A stretch of 64,000 nt of DNA from Oxytricha trifallax (taxonomy: Eukaryota; Ciliophora; Spirotrichea; Sporadotrichida; Oxytrichidae). Position 1 is the stretch's first letter. Every line of letters begins with the position of its first letter. Positions 1 to 12,317 of the stretch are shown here, piece after piece. The notes below the pieces were generated by a model, which had not been told where the DNA came from, searched no databases, and saw nothing but the letters and a program-made list of their open reading frames with translations. Both the position numbers and the translations under genes were made by a program. The stretch covers positions 62,001-126,000 of the forward strand of contig ARYC01000526.1 of assembly GCA_000711775.1 (NCBI GenBank). The letters are read 5' to 3'.

Positions 1-2095
1 ATTATTGAGCTACTCTGTCGCAACTGAGCTTTGCTGATAGTTTAATGGAGAATAATTTTTGTATCTAAATTCATAATTTTATTTTACTAATATCGTTATT
101 AAATAAGAAATGTCTATAGTAATAATAAATAATAAAAATATCTATCTTAAGATATGAATTTTTAGATCTTATTGTTTGGGCTTGATGAATTGATCAAATT
201 GAAACTTTTATCAGTATTATATAAATAATTAAAGCTTTATGTTATGTTATATATGGTTAAAAATAAGCAAATATATTTTTATTAGTTTAATTTATATAAA
301 AAAAACAATAATATATGAAAATATTAATTGAAGCTTTTATATATTTAAATATATTAATGCAATATTAATTCTAAAATTAATTTTTCTTGACATTGGAGTG
401 TAATCTCTTTTTATGAAAGAATTTTAGAGTGATTTCATATAGAGATGGTTTACTTTTAAATTTTATTTATTGACTGAAGTAAAGGTACAGTTAAAATCCA
501 AAATGTTACATTAAATTAATAGATTAGTAAAAATAATTTATGAAGGGGAGGATCCTTAGTCTGAGGTTTGATAATAATTTTTATAGCATAGACTTAAATT
601 TATTTTATTTTCAAGTAATTTAATTATATGTTTAATCGGATTTGCTTTCAAACTAAACATATTGTTAAAACTCTGAAAAATAAGGGAGGGGAAGTTTCCT
701 GCCCCCAACATTAAATTTTATATTGTTTGGCAATGAAAATATTAGAAACAAATAAATTTCAATTTCATTTTCAGTTACCATAACCATGTACTAAACAACT
801 TTTATTAATATATAATTTTCAAAGGAACATAATTATCATTATCAAATTATATATTATAAACAAGGCTAAAATAATTTTGTATTTTATTAATAATTAATGT
901 GATTTTCAATAAAATGTAAATTCATCATCAAGGTAGAAATGATATTTGAAGCTAAATTAAAAAAAACTATATCATAAATGATGATAAAGATTCTTTGAAA
1001 ATTATAAAAATTACATATTTTTATGTATGGGGCAGGAAATTTCCCCCCCCCCAAAATAATTATTTTAAATAAATTACTTTTCTATTTTCAAACTCAAATT
1101 AATTTAATTAATCAAATTCTCTAAAAAAAGGATTTATCCTCTAGATTGGTATGCTAAATTTTTTATATGAATCCATTTAATATAATTCAATGTTAATTAT
1201 TATTGTAATTATTGGGATATAAGAATAAAATAATATTCACTATATTAAAGCAGACAAATTTAATTTTATAATATTTATATTAAAGGGTTTGTGAATAAAC
1301 TAAATAAATGATTGTTTATTTAAAAATAATAAAAATTCCATGTTTTATTATAAATTTTTGAAATATTAATTATAAGACATATAAACTAATTATCAATAAT
1401 CTACAATATTATAATATTAAAAGATATTAATCTAATTACCATGTTTTAATCTAAAAATTAGGAAAATACTTCAAAACTAAACTTTATTGTAGTAGTTTGT
1501 TTAAAAAGATTTTCCTGTGTTATGCTTATTATTGAAAATATTTATTCTTTTATTATTAGGATACTAAAATAATGATAATTAACAGCATAAAATTATCAGC
1601 ATTCTTAAATAAACTAATTGATAAAAGGTGTAGGAAGTTTTAAAATTTTAGTTTAATTTATTTCATTATTGATAACAAAAGTTCTAATTTTTCTAATTCT
1701 CTTTAAATTATGTATCCATATTAATTTTCTAATTAAAAGGTATTAAAAATTGTTATAATTTAAGTTTGATATATTTACTTTAACATATCTTAATTAATGT
1801 AATTAATATTAGGGTTTTGAGTTGCTCGTACTTCTTTATGCATTAGAAGGGGAATTATTAACCGTCTTTGTCTATTTTAGCCAAGAATCCCAATCGCCGC
1901 TATCTTATTTTCTTTTTATGCCAAGGTGCATATATTTTGGTTTTTTTTTGTCAATTAAAATTCTATATAAAAAATAATTTTTAATTACCTTTACTTTTTT
2001 AAGCGGATTGATTATTAATTTAAGCTGGAGATTGTGAAACTAATTTGCATTTTAAATAAAGATATTGTTATTTTAATAATAATAATAATAACAAA

Positions 2096-2174
<79 letters not shown>

Positions 2175-5100
2175 CTCCTCTGCTGATATTATTTTGAACA
2201 TACTTGCTGCTATAGTCCAAGATAGATTCCTACATTGAATCAAAAATAATATCATTTATATTCAAATATCTATTATTATAGGAATACATTCGATTTGGGA
2301 AAATGAATTAAAATTAAAATTAATAAATTATTAATTACCTTCAGTTATGTTTTTGGAAAATGTCTCCAAACCTTAACAATATTATACTCTCTGGATAGCG
2401 CATTAAAAATGAGACGGTGGTTGTTATTGCTATAATGATCTTATCTCCTCTCCCAAGCGAGAAAAACCCATTATACTATTTTTGGGAGTTAGCTCAAAAT
2501 CAAAATATCTCGCTTCCTGGGATGATTCAATAATATTGGCAATAGTAAAGTCCAGCTAAAATTGCGGGATCTACCGTAGAATCGACTCAGATTTGAATTT
2601 TAAGTCACTTTGGTTTTGAACACTGCCATGATTTTAATATTTAATTAATTTAATTTAAATTCATTTTCCCAAATCGAATGTATTCCTACAATAATATTTA
2701 AAAAACTCATAACATAAAAATAAGGGAAGATGCATCTTTTGACTCAAATAAAATTTAAGTTGAAGTTTGCGAACCAAATAACTCTTAGCGCTTTATAGAT
2801 TGTTAGTTTTAGAGTAAATCTTGACGCTTCTTATCGTCTGTAAAGTCATACTAATTTTAATCAAGCTTCAAATTTTGAAAAAATTTATTCTTTTCATAGC
2901 TGTTCTATTTGTTAGGGAGTTATACCAATTAAAAATATTAATGATATTTAATATAAATATTATCAGAAATTTGATTGATCGTATTTCTATCAGAAATGTA
3001 ACTAAATAATAAATTATGTTTTAATGAATTAAGCGGGTTTATTTTCTTGATTAATTTCTAACTGAATAATTATGTAAAAATTTAAAATTATACAAAGAAA
3101 ATTTATAATATATTTTAAATACTGAGGTTGCTTAAAATTTTCAACTTCTTCGCCTGATTAGATTATATGAAGGGGATCCAACTTATCCAAATATGGTTAA
3201 TTATTATTATAAAGGGATGTGTTTTTATTTTCAGCTTCCACAACAGTTTGATATAATTATTTTTATATTTTATTTGATTTATATTAATCTTAGATTATTT
3301 GTTGTTCTATTATTGTTGGAATACATTCGAAATTGGGAAATTAAAATTAATTAAATTAAATTTAAATGAAAATAGTGGCAGTTAAAGTTGTCCAATTTAA
3401 ACTATTTTGGACTTATTCGATATAAAATTTAAAATTAACTGGACTTTATTATTGGCCGTACAATTTTATCTCATCCCTGGAGCGAGATAACTTGAGTTTA
3501 ATTAAACCCTCTAAATATATTAAAATATACCCTAACATTAAAATCAAGTTATCTCGCTCCAGGGATGAGATAAAATTGTACGGCCAATAATAAAGTCCAG
3601 TTAATTTTAAATTTTATATCGAATAAGTCCAAAATAGTTTAAATTGGACAACTTTAACTGCCACTATTTTCATTTAAATTTAATTTAATTAATTTTAATT
3701 TCCCAATTTCGAATGAATTCCTAAAATATTAATAATCTAATTTAATTAATAAAAGTTTGATCTTAAAAACTATTTGCCTGAATATTAATGCAATCAAATT
3801 TGTCAAATGAAGTCTTTGCTTAAATATTATTATCAAACAAGTAAATTAATGAGATATATTTATATTATTATTATAGGTAATCAATTATAATTCATATTAT
3901 TTTATATATATATATATATAAAGTAAAGTGATATTGTTTATTGTTGAAATTATTTTTTTCACAATATCACTCTGCTTGTCACCATTCTGTATTTAAAACT
4001 ATTATACCTTATTCATCATAAAATTTTTTAAAATAAGTTTTATACCATTTATTACATGTTATTTTTATCATTTTTTTGTCAGATTTTACAATAGAATCGG
4101 TGGTCTCTTTATTTTAATTTTAGTTTGCTTCAGTTATTATAAATTAAAAAATATTAGTAATTTTTAAATATATTGATTTATAGCTGAAGTTCTAACTTAT
4201 CCTAAAACTCATGAAGTATAAATATTTATATATAGCAATATTATTAATTAAATATTTATTTTTATTTATAATGCCTTCTTAGGCGATTTCGTTCTCCTTT
4301 TTCTGTTTATTAAAGTTTCTAATTTATTAAGATTTTCTAAATTTATAAATTGCTCATGAATATCGATTTACATAGGTGATAAGTGACCCCCTGTTTAATG
4401 GTCTTTGCCAAAGTTATCCTTCTCCATCGGGCCATACATTTAATTCTAATTATTGTTAGAGGTCTTAGACATAGGGTATATGGTATTTGTGTTTGTAGTA
4501 TCTGCTTTATCTGAGATTTATATTTTTAATTAATTTTAAATTAAAAATTAAGAATTTCTCATTTTACTTATAAAATTAAATACTTTTATACAAATTGTAG
4601 TGCAGGGAATTTCTTGAAGATTCTGAATTTAGTTACAAATACCTTAGTTGTGTTTAAATAAATTTATAATTATAAGGGCTATTCATCTTAATATCAAAGT
4701 CATTCCCCAAAACCCCTTAAATCACAAATTTTATTTAGATGTTACACTTGTTCCTATTTATTAAGTTGCAATAGGTTTTTAGCAATTTCATCACATATAG
4801 GTTATCGCTATTCACTATCCTAATTCTCTTATTTTTCAGTCTGAACACAAGGGGTACCCTCTATTTCATCTATTTTCTTCTTTGAAGATTTATTATCTTG
4901 AATTTAAGTTTCGAGAGATAATAAGGTATTCTATTTTAATTTTTAACGCTTGGTTATTAAGCTTTATAGGTAGGGTAATTTCATTATTTTAGGAATAAAT
5001 TCGAAACTGGGAAATTATAATGAAATAAAATAAATTCAAATCAAAATCGTGGCAGTTAAAATTGACCAGTTTAAAAGATCTTGGGCTGATTCGATAGAAA

Positions 5101-6520
5101 ATTTAAAATTAGCTGGACTTTATTATTGGCGGTACTATTTTATCGCATCTCTGGAGCGAGATAACTTAACTTTAATGTGAGGGTATAATTTGATGAATTT
5201 AGAGAGTTTAATTAAAATCAAGTTATCTCACTCAAGGAATGAGATAAATTGTTACCGTCAATAATAAAGTCCAGCTAATTTTAAATTATCTATCGAATGA
5301 GCCCAAAATAGTTTAAATTGGCCAATTTTAAGTGCCAAGATTTTAAATAATAATTAATTTAATTAATTTTAATTTCCTAATTTCGAATGTATTCCTACAA
5401 TATTATTGGGTAGTCTTCACTTTCCTCTTATTCTTGCTTCTGTAATATTGCAATATAAAAATTTATCTTTAATTTATTTAAGGTTTCATTTAGACAATTT
5501 TAATTTTGATAAATAAAAATAATGCCAATTATAATAAAATATTGGACATAAAAATTAAGTTAATTAATTATTCATAGAGGTATTTATATATTAATATCTT
5601 TTTATTAAATTTTAAATGGAAAATTATTAAATTTTTTGAAAATTTATCTTTCAATATTTCTTTCTGTATTCTTTGATTTTCTAATCTGATTAAATCAAAG
5701 CTAGTCTATTGGATTTTAGATTTAGAAGTATTAAAATCGAATATTATTCTTTAGCATTTAAAAATCTCAAGAGAGTGGGGTTGTTCATAAAATTCGTTAG
5801 CGTTAGTTTTTTGTATTTTCATGGTTGCAACTTATCCCTTTTTCACTTAAGGAGTCGAACTTAAATAAGTTTAAATATAAAGGGTGGAATTTTTATGAAC
5901 GTTATAAATTATAAATAATTTTTTTTCCAATAATAAAAATATATAAATCATTTATTTAAGATATTTCTCTTTCATTTAACATAAATACCAATATTAATCA
6001 AAAATATTTTTCTTTAAATTATAAATATCTTCTTTACAAAATAAATTATCCTATTTATGTTTTAATTTTGAATATATTTAAATTAAAAGATTTTCATTAA
6101 ATATTGTATAATTATATTTTAAGCTATTTATCATATCTCCATAAGATAAGGATGTTAGATAAATATGTATTTATACTTTCAAATAATAGAACTAAAAAAT
6201 ATAATCAAATTATTAATTTATTAATAAGTACTATCGACTTTACATATATTGTAATTTAATGATTGAGTATCGCCGACTTAAGTCAAATTACTATCTTCAA
6301 TAGAGCAAAATAGCGACTCTGTTTGCAATTCAGATTTTGTATTCAAGTTTTCCGATTTTTAGTTGATGTCCTATTTTTCTATCTTTAGTGGTGTAAAATA
6401 TTTAATAGATTTGATATTTACATAATAATTTATAAAATAAATTATATATAATTAATATAATTATTAATTGGTGCGGTTTTTACTTCCTCAATGTATAGAG
6501 ACATTGCGTATACTAGATAT
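1..6520 (-). CDS. Dispersed coding pieces (MDSs) of an unrecognised protein, left block
   Basis: Read on the minus strand with TAA/TAG as Gln, short open stretches with coding-like residue use recur at about 1-50, 1815-1960, 1985-2040, 2175-2260, 2710-2950, 3105-3255, 3740-3830, 3955-4020, 4060-4140, 4270-4520, 4585-4650, 4695-4960, 5395-5450, 5600-5860, 6255-6410 and 6465-6520. Examples: DFTDDKKRQDLLQNQQSIKR at ~2800, PYLDKLDPLHIIQSGEEVEN at ~3150, QRIQKEILKDKF at ~5640. The gaps are AT-rich and carry foldback elements or a microsatellite, as expected of IESs. The product looks hydrophilic and rich in Q, N, K and S. I recognise no domain, and pointers were not resolved here. A TGA follows the 4695-4960 piece in frame, so more than one gene may be present. 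Alternative: decayed germline copies. Confidence 0.65.
682..1053. mobile_element. Foldback/MITE-like element, family 2, copy 1
   Basis: Terminal inverted repeats built on GGGGAAGTTTCCTGCCCCC (left) and GGGGCAGGAAATTTCCCCCC (right), about 370 bp apart, with no coding capacity. The inner right half (GATGATAAAGATT near 980) matches, inverted, the inner left half of the element at 15.77-16.14 kb, which shows they are relatives. It lies between coding pieces, so it would be removed with IES DNA. Confidence 0.7.
2078..2171. repeat. (AAT)n microsatellite
   Basis: Nearly uninterrupted AAT units with one ACAAAA break near 2092. It lies in the gap between coding pieces at 2175-2260 and 1985-2040, so it is probably IES sequence. 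The poly-Tyr open frame over it is an artefact. Confidence 0.95.
2271..2696. mobile_element. Foldback/MITE-like element, family 1, copy 1 (diverged)
   Basis: Ends in inverted repeats of TATTATTRTAGGAATACATTCG with further pairing inward. The inner sequence, including TAAAGTCCAGCTAAAATT near 2550, matches the other three copies but is more diverged. It sits in the gap between coding pieces at 2175-2260 and 2710-2950. Confidence 0.8.
3309..3730. mobile_element. Foldback/MITE-like element, family 1, copy 2
   Basis: Near-perfect palindrome of about 420 bp. Each arm of ~180-200 bp holds GGAATACATTCGAAATTGGG, AAAGTCCAGTTAATTTTAAA and TTATCTCGCTCCAGGGATGA, around a short unpaired centre near 3515. 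No coding capacity. It lies between coding pieces at 3105-3255 and 3740-3830. Confidence 0.9.
4705..4716. other. Telomere-like C4A4C4
   Basis: CCCCAAAACCCC, identical to 1.5 units of the spirotrich telomeric repeat. On the minus strand it falls in an apparent coding frame (LRGFGE then TGA), so it may be coincidental or mark a gene end. Confidence 0.6.
4983..5406. mobile_element. Foldback/MITE-like element, family 1, copy 3
   Basis: Inverted arms begin ATTATTTTAGGAATAAATTC and end in GAATGTATTCCTACAATATT. The inner AGCGAGATAACTT and AAGTTATCTC blocks are shared with copies 2 and 4. It occupies the gap between coding pieces at 4695-4960 and 5395-5450. Confidence 0.88.
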
Positions 6521-6844
6521 ATTTTACATAAAAATATTAATGGAATATTTTTAATAAAAATGTTAATTTAAGATATTAACTTATGTTTGTTTAATGTATT
6601 AATTATTAATGATTATAATTGCAGATCAACTAGAAAATAATTAATAGTAAATAGATTGATATAACAAATTATATATAAATGACAGAGAGGTACGTTTATA
6701 ATTATTTATTGTAAAATTAGAATGTAAAATAAAATAAATATAGTTTTATTTTTAATTTTATATATACTCTGAAAATAAAAATTTTAATAGATTGATTTAC
6801 TTTAATCATAATTTTTCATAGAAATATTTTAATTTAATTTATTT

Positions 6845-9800
6845 GTTTAATAATAGGTTACGCTAAGAAGGTTTATCGGATTAATTCAATGCATTAATTT
6901 TTTTAAGTATTAATTGCCTATAAAAATTTTAGAATTTCTCCACATATAATAAATAATGAAGTTTTATTTCAAAAATATTTAAGGGATGAAAAAAACGATA
7001 TTTTTAATTAAAAAATGGAAATAATATTGAATTAAATTAATAGAAATTTAAAAAAGATTTAGAAATTAATATTTTAAATGTGCAACCATATACAAATGTT
7101 TTGAAATATTAATGTTTTCAAATAAACTAAAGTTTTGTTCATTAATTTGGGGTTTATAATTTGTATTAATTAAAATTTAATTTTTTATTAGTAAATTTTC
7201 AACTGTTTAAATTAAACATAAGTAAATAATATGTTATATAAAACTCATAGTTAAATTAACTAATAAGTTTTATACAAAGAGAAAAAAATTACTTCACAGT
7301 ATTAATTCTATCATTTTTTAAAGCATATATTTTACCTAGTAGTATATCATTTTTAATTTTAGGATTTAGATTCTTAAAATTTTTTGTTAAGACCCATCCC
7401 AATTACTTTTTCTTGATGTTTTGGAACAAATTTCATTTAAATTGTTAATAATTGTTCTAATTTTAATTGTGTTAATATTGCTAGATTCCTCCTGATTGAT
7501 TTAAGTTATCTTTTTAAAAATATTTATGATTAAATAATACTAAATTAATTAAAATATAATAACAAATATTTCACAAATAATTAATTGATAAATTATCTGG
7601 TTAAGCAAATGGATTGAATTAACTCCTTAATTATTAGTATTAATTTTACTAACTATTTTATTAAGTTAATGACTACTACTATGACATTAATTGCTATATT
7701 TATAAATAACATTGAATTTCATAATTATAATTACCACTTTTATAATTAAAATTGCAATAATTAATACATTATAATATTAGCAATAGCATTGGATTTTACT
7801 TATCGTTTTATTATAGTTGCTTGATTATAAATATATATATTTACATAAGAAAAATGAAAAATAATCGGTGATGTTATTTAAAGGAGGCATGAAGCGTTGC
7901 TGCAAACTTTATTGCCAGTCTGGGTTTTAATTATTTTAAATCGAATATTGATTTCTAATCTATTACACAGCTTACAGATTCTGTGCTTTATTATGAATAT
8001 ATTTAATTGATTTATTATCTTATTAAAATTATTCAATAAAAGTTAATTAACTTAAGTTGATTGGGCTCTTGAGTTTAGCTATGATCTATAGATATCATTA
8101 TTTTAACAAAAAATAGCATTATACTAAAAAATGATTAATTTTGATATCATCAGACAATTGTGTTATTTAGGTATTTTTATTATATTAATTTAGAGGTGAT
8201 TGCTCTATTTATTAAGAAGCATTCTGAGCTTATCCACTGCTGGACATAGTCTAGTTAAACTAATAATTAATATATAATGAACATTAAAAAGTAGAAACAA
8301 ACTCGAAACATCAGATATTAAATTAAAAATATTAATAATTTAGTTAGCATAATTGTAATTTCCTTAAGGTACCATGCTAGCTACAAGACCAGTTGAATTT
8401 TCTCTTTGATTTATAAAGGTCTAGTTGCTATCTTTATGATTGATATTTGTTGAGTCATTAACTTTAGTTTCTTAAATGATTATTTAATCTTGTAATTTAT
8501 TTTGGTAAGATGGACCCATATTTAACTTTAAATCAATAAAAGTATTTATAAAAAAGAAACAAAAAAGTATAGACACTTTGCTAGATATGTGCATGCCTAT
8601 TATTTTTATATAAGATTCTTTGAAAATTATATTGTATATTACAATTAGGATGATGCAAATTTTAATCAGAAAGCTACATAATTTTAATTTTTTTATATTC
8701 ATAGTTTATTAGCATAATATTGATATGTTTAATTTAAATTGAGATTTCCCTTTAAAAACCCTACAAAAAATAAATCGACTTAGTATATTAAATTAAAATT
8801 ATTTAACAATGGGGAGATATCTTTTACATTTTCATTTATTTTATCAATGTCACTATTATTATAATGAAAAATATTTTAGTATTTATAGAAAGAATCTATT
8901 ATTTAATAACAATGAAATAATTCAATTAATTTATATAATTAATAGATCCGAAATTGATATTTTACGATGCTTACTATAATTGCTATGCTTACAGTTATTG
9001 TCAAAATATAATTGCATTATTGTAGGAATACATTCGAAATTGTGAAATGAATTATAATTAAATTAAATTCAAATCAAAATCTTGGCAGTTAAAGTTGGCC
9101 AATTTAAACGATCTTGGGCTCATTCAATAGAGAATTCAAAATTAGGGGGACTTTATTATTGGTGGTACTATTTTATCTCATTCCTTGAGTGAGATAACTT
9201 GACTTTAATTAAACTCTCTAAATTCATTGAATTATACCCTCAAATTAAAGTCAAGTTATCTCGCTCAAGGAATGAGATAAAATAGTACCACCAATAATAA
9301 AGTCCAGCTAATTTTGAATTCTCTATTGAATGAGCCCAAGATAGTTTAAATTGGCCAACTTTAACTGCCAAGATTTTGATTTGAATTTAATTTAATTATA
9401 ATTCATTTCACAATTTCGAATGTATTCCTACAATAATATAGTTAAACAATAATTAATTATATTAGTCCATTTTAAGTCAGTTCTTATGACAATCTCGTTC
9501 AAGGTCTAGGGAGAGAGGATAACCAGATAAAATTTATAAGTTAAAAATAAAGGAATTATTCACTTAAAAGATTGAATTAAAATACCTTGTAATAACATTC
9601 ACACATAAAATTTAATTTTAATAAAGATATAATAGTTTGGAATACAAAGATTTTATAGATAATTTATGAAATTAGAAATATGATTTGACAATAACTAGCT
9701 TACTGGTATCTTTGCTAGACGATATGCTCGCTTGTTTGAGCATAAGTCTTGGAAATGGCTTTGGTTTTTGTCATTTTCATCAATCGCACTTGATTTTTCA

Positions 9801-12255
9801 ATTTTCTTATTTTACTATAAAATTCATTAAATAAGTATAATATTTATTAAATTGATATACTTTTTTTAAAAAGAGTTTTAAACTTGTGATTTAATTTAAA
9901 ATAAAACAAATTATTTTATGAATTACTATATTTTACTTGCCATATTTGATAATCTTTTTATTTTCTCCTCTGTTGACAACTTAGAAAAGTTTACTTTACT
10001 TCTCAAATAATTAATTAATAAACTATTTATATTGAAATAGAAGATATAAATATTAATTAAATTTAACTTCTTGTAGATATTCTGTTGTTAATTATATTAA
10101 AATTTTTTATTAAATAAGAAATTATTTATAAAATCAATTTATAATTATATAATTTGTTAATTCCATCATCACTATCACTATCGCTTGAGCTGTCATTTAA
10201 TTCAAGTTGCTACTCTTTATCATTTCCTGTGATATCAATTTAAATAATATGCTAATGCTAATATTCTCAAAATATAGTATACTAATAATCAAGGTTGAGG
10301 TTGCTTACATTATCAATAGTGTTCTTCTTGAGATTTAAGCCCCTCCCATTAATAGTATTATTGGTAAAATTTAATATTATACAAGTTTAATTTGCTATAT
10401 GAATTATAAACATCATTATTTTAATTAATTTTTCAGTAAACAGTTTATATTTTCTAAAAATAATAAAAAATTTCTACAAATTTTTATTTTTAGAGTGATT
10501 GAGATTTATTGTAAATTATTAATAATTAGCTATAATAATTCATTAATCCATGTAAAGTCATATTTTTATCATATTAAAGAAACAAATTTATATAAAATTC
10601 AAATTATAATTCTTGTTCATTAAAAATAATTTTGATCATCTTTAACAGTTAATAGTTTTAATATTATTACTTTTTACTAAATTATTAATAATCAAAGTCG
10701 TATATTAACTTGGAATATTAAGTGATAATGTTGCAAAACCTTGCCCATTATTTTGAGACATTGACGAAGCTGTTTGAAGGTTAAAGCTACTTCCCTATAT
10801 TCTATTTACAAATTATAAAGAACTAATATATTTATATATTCCATTAGAATTGGAAGTGAAGGCAGAAGCCGGAACAGTTGAAGATTAACTTGCATTCAAG
10901 TAGTTTGTCAGAGGTGCTGATATATGCGTGCGCATAGGTGGCAGTTGTACCATCCCAGTTGCTTTTAACTTTTATTATCATTTTTGAATTAATATAGAAT
11001 TTCTAAAATATAAAAGCTTAAGGTTATAAATTAGGAAGAGTGCCCTGTGAGAACATTTGATTATTATAAAAAGGTGGAATTGGAGATTACGTGAATGGAT
11101 TGAAATTTATCCTGTTTCCTTGATTCTCAAGTTAAATATTATTTTTAAATCAAGAATTTGTATAATTTTTAATTCTGGAAGGTAAAAATTTAGGTAAACT
11201 CAGTCAGTACATTAAATGGGTGATTTTACTAAAATTTTTTCAAATTAATTTAAATTTATAGTTGCTGAGAATTATGAGGGCCTGAAGATGTTTGATTTAA
11301 GGCATCTATCTGAGGGCCGACTGTTGATTAAGCTTATTATTAAAATTAGTTTTGCTAGTTCATTATGTGATTTTCAAAATAATTATTATAATTTGCAAAG
11401 TTAGGCAGTACAATCTAGATGAATGATTTCTAAATAGATTTATTTTAAGTTATATTGATAAATTATAAAAAAATAAAATGTGAAAAATTGGATATTTATT
11501 CATGAAAAATTAATGGAATTAAATAAATTAATTAAGTATATTTTTTAATAAAATATAATTAAACACAATTTCGCAATATTATATTTATGGAATTTGACAC
11601 TTAACTAAGAGGATTGCAATATATTAAGTATCCCTAAATACTCAAATTTTATTATTGTAAAAATACATTTGATTTATTAAAATTATGAAAGAAAAATTGG
11701 CTTAATATGAGGGGATTATTATTAGAGATATCTAAGATCTCTTAACTGAATAAATAATAAATTAAAGATCAGACCTTTTTTTTTGAATAATGAACATAGG
11801 AAATTATTAGTAACTTGAAATTAATATGAATTCATATGATGATTAATGATCTTCCGTATACTAATCATAAATCAATTTTTAAAAGAGATTTCAAATACTG
11901 AAACTTAAGTTAGACTACTTTTGAAACTATTTTATGAAAAAGAATTAAAAAATATTTTCTGATCCTTAGATTGAGCGATAGTTAAACATATTAATATTAA
12001 GAAGATTATGAAAAAATTTAGCTAACAAACTATAGTAAAGTATTAAAAACTAAAAACTGTTGATTGATAAGGTAATTTTTACTATCAAGTTACTTATTCT
12101 TCCTTGCATAATTATATATAGATTATTTTCCAAATTACAATTAATTATATGATAATATTTTAATCTTATCAAGTTAAATTGAAATATTTAGGTAATCTTG
12201 ACATTTAAGATAAATTTGAAGCATAAAATTTATTGGCCAATTTCTTTCGATGAAA
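6845..12255 (-). CDS. Dispersed coding pieces (MDSs) of unrecognised protein(s), second block
   Basis: Minus-strand coding-like pieces at about 6845-6895, 7380-7500, 7855-8000, 8045-8105, 8170-8260, 8340-8515, 8645-8690, 8740-8790, 9455-9540, 9675-9805, 9955-10010, 10150-10240, 10270-10375, 10695-10800, 10845-10990, 11030-11125, 11150-11235, 11255-11345, 11390-11440, 11885-12000, 12060-12110 and 12195-12255. Typical readings are QNPDWQQSLQQRFMPPLNN (~7890), NDSSSDSDSDDG (~10180), GSSFNLQTASSMSQNNGQGF (~10760) and MVQLPPMRTHISAP (~10940). The 10.7-11.35 kb pieces are Q/N/S/P-rich low-complexity sequence, like a flexible tail; the 10180 piece is an acidic Ser/Asp stretch. Start, stop and MDS order are not established. 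The pieces may continue the block to their left, since no clear terminator or start separates them. Confidence 0.62.
9017..9437. mobile_element. Foldback/MITE-like element, family 1, copy 4
   Basis: The most perfect copy. Arms of about 195 bp start ATTATTGTAGGAATACATTC and pair almost base for base around a short centre near 9230. High arm identity suggests recent activity or gene conversion between arms. It lies between coding pieces at 8740-8790 and 9455-9540. Confidence 0.92.
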
Positions 12256-12317
12256 TTTTAATTATTTTATATGGGAAATTCTAATTTAATTAAATCCAAA
12301 ATATATTAATTTAAATC

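Noticed and set aside
2073..2255. 60-residue poly-Tyr open frame
   Set aside because: It is the (AAT)n microsatellite read through; the real signal there is a short minus-strand coding piece at 2175-2260 in another frame.
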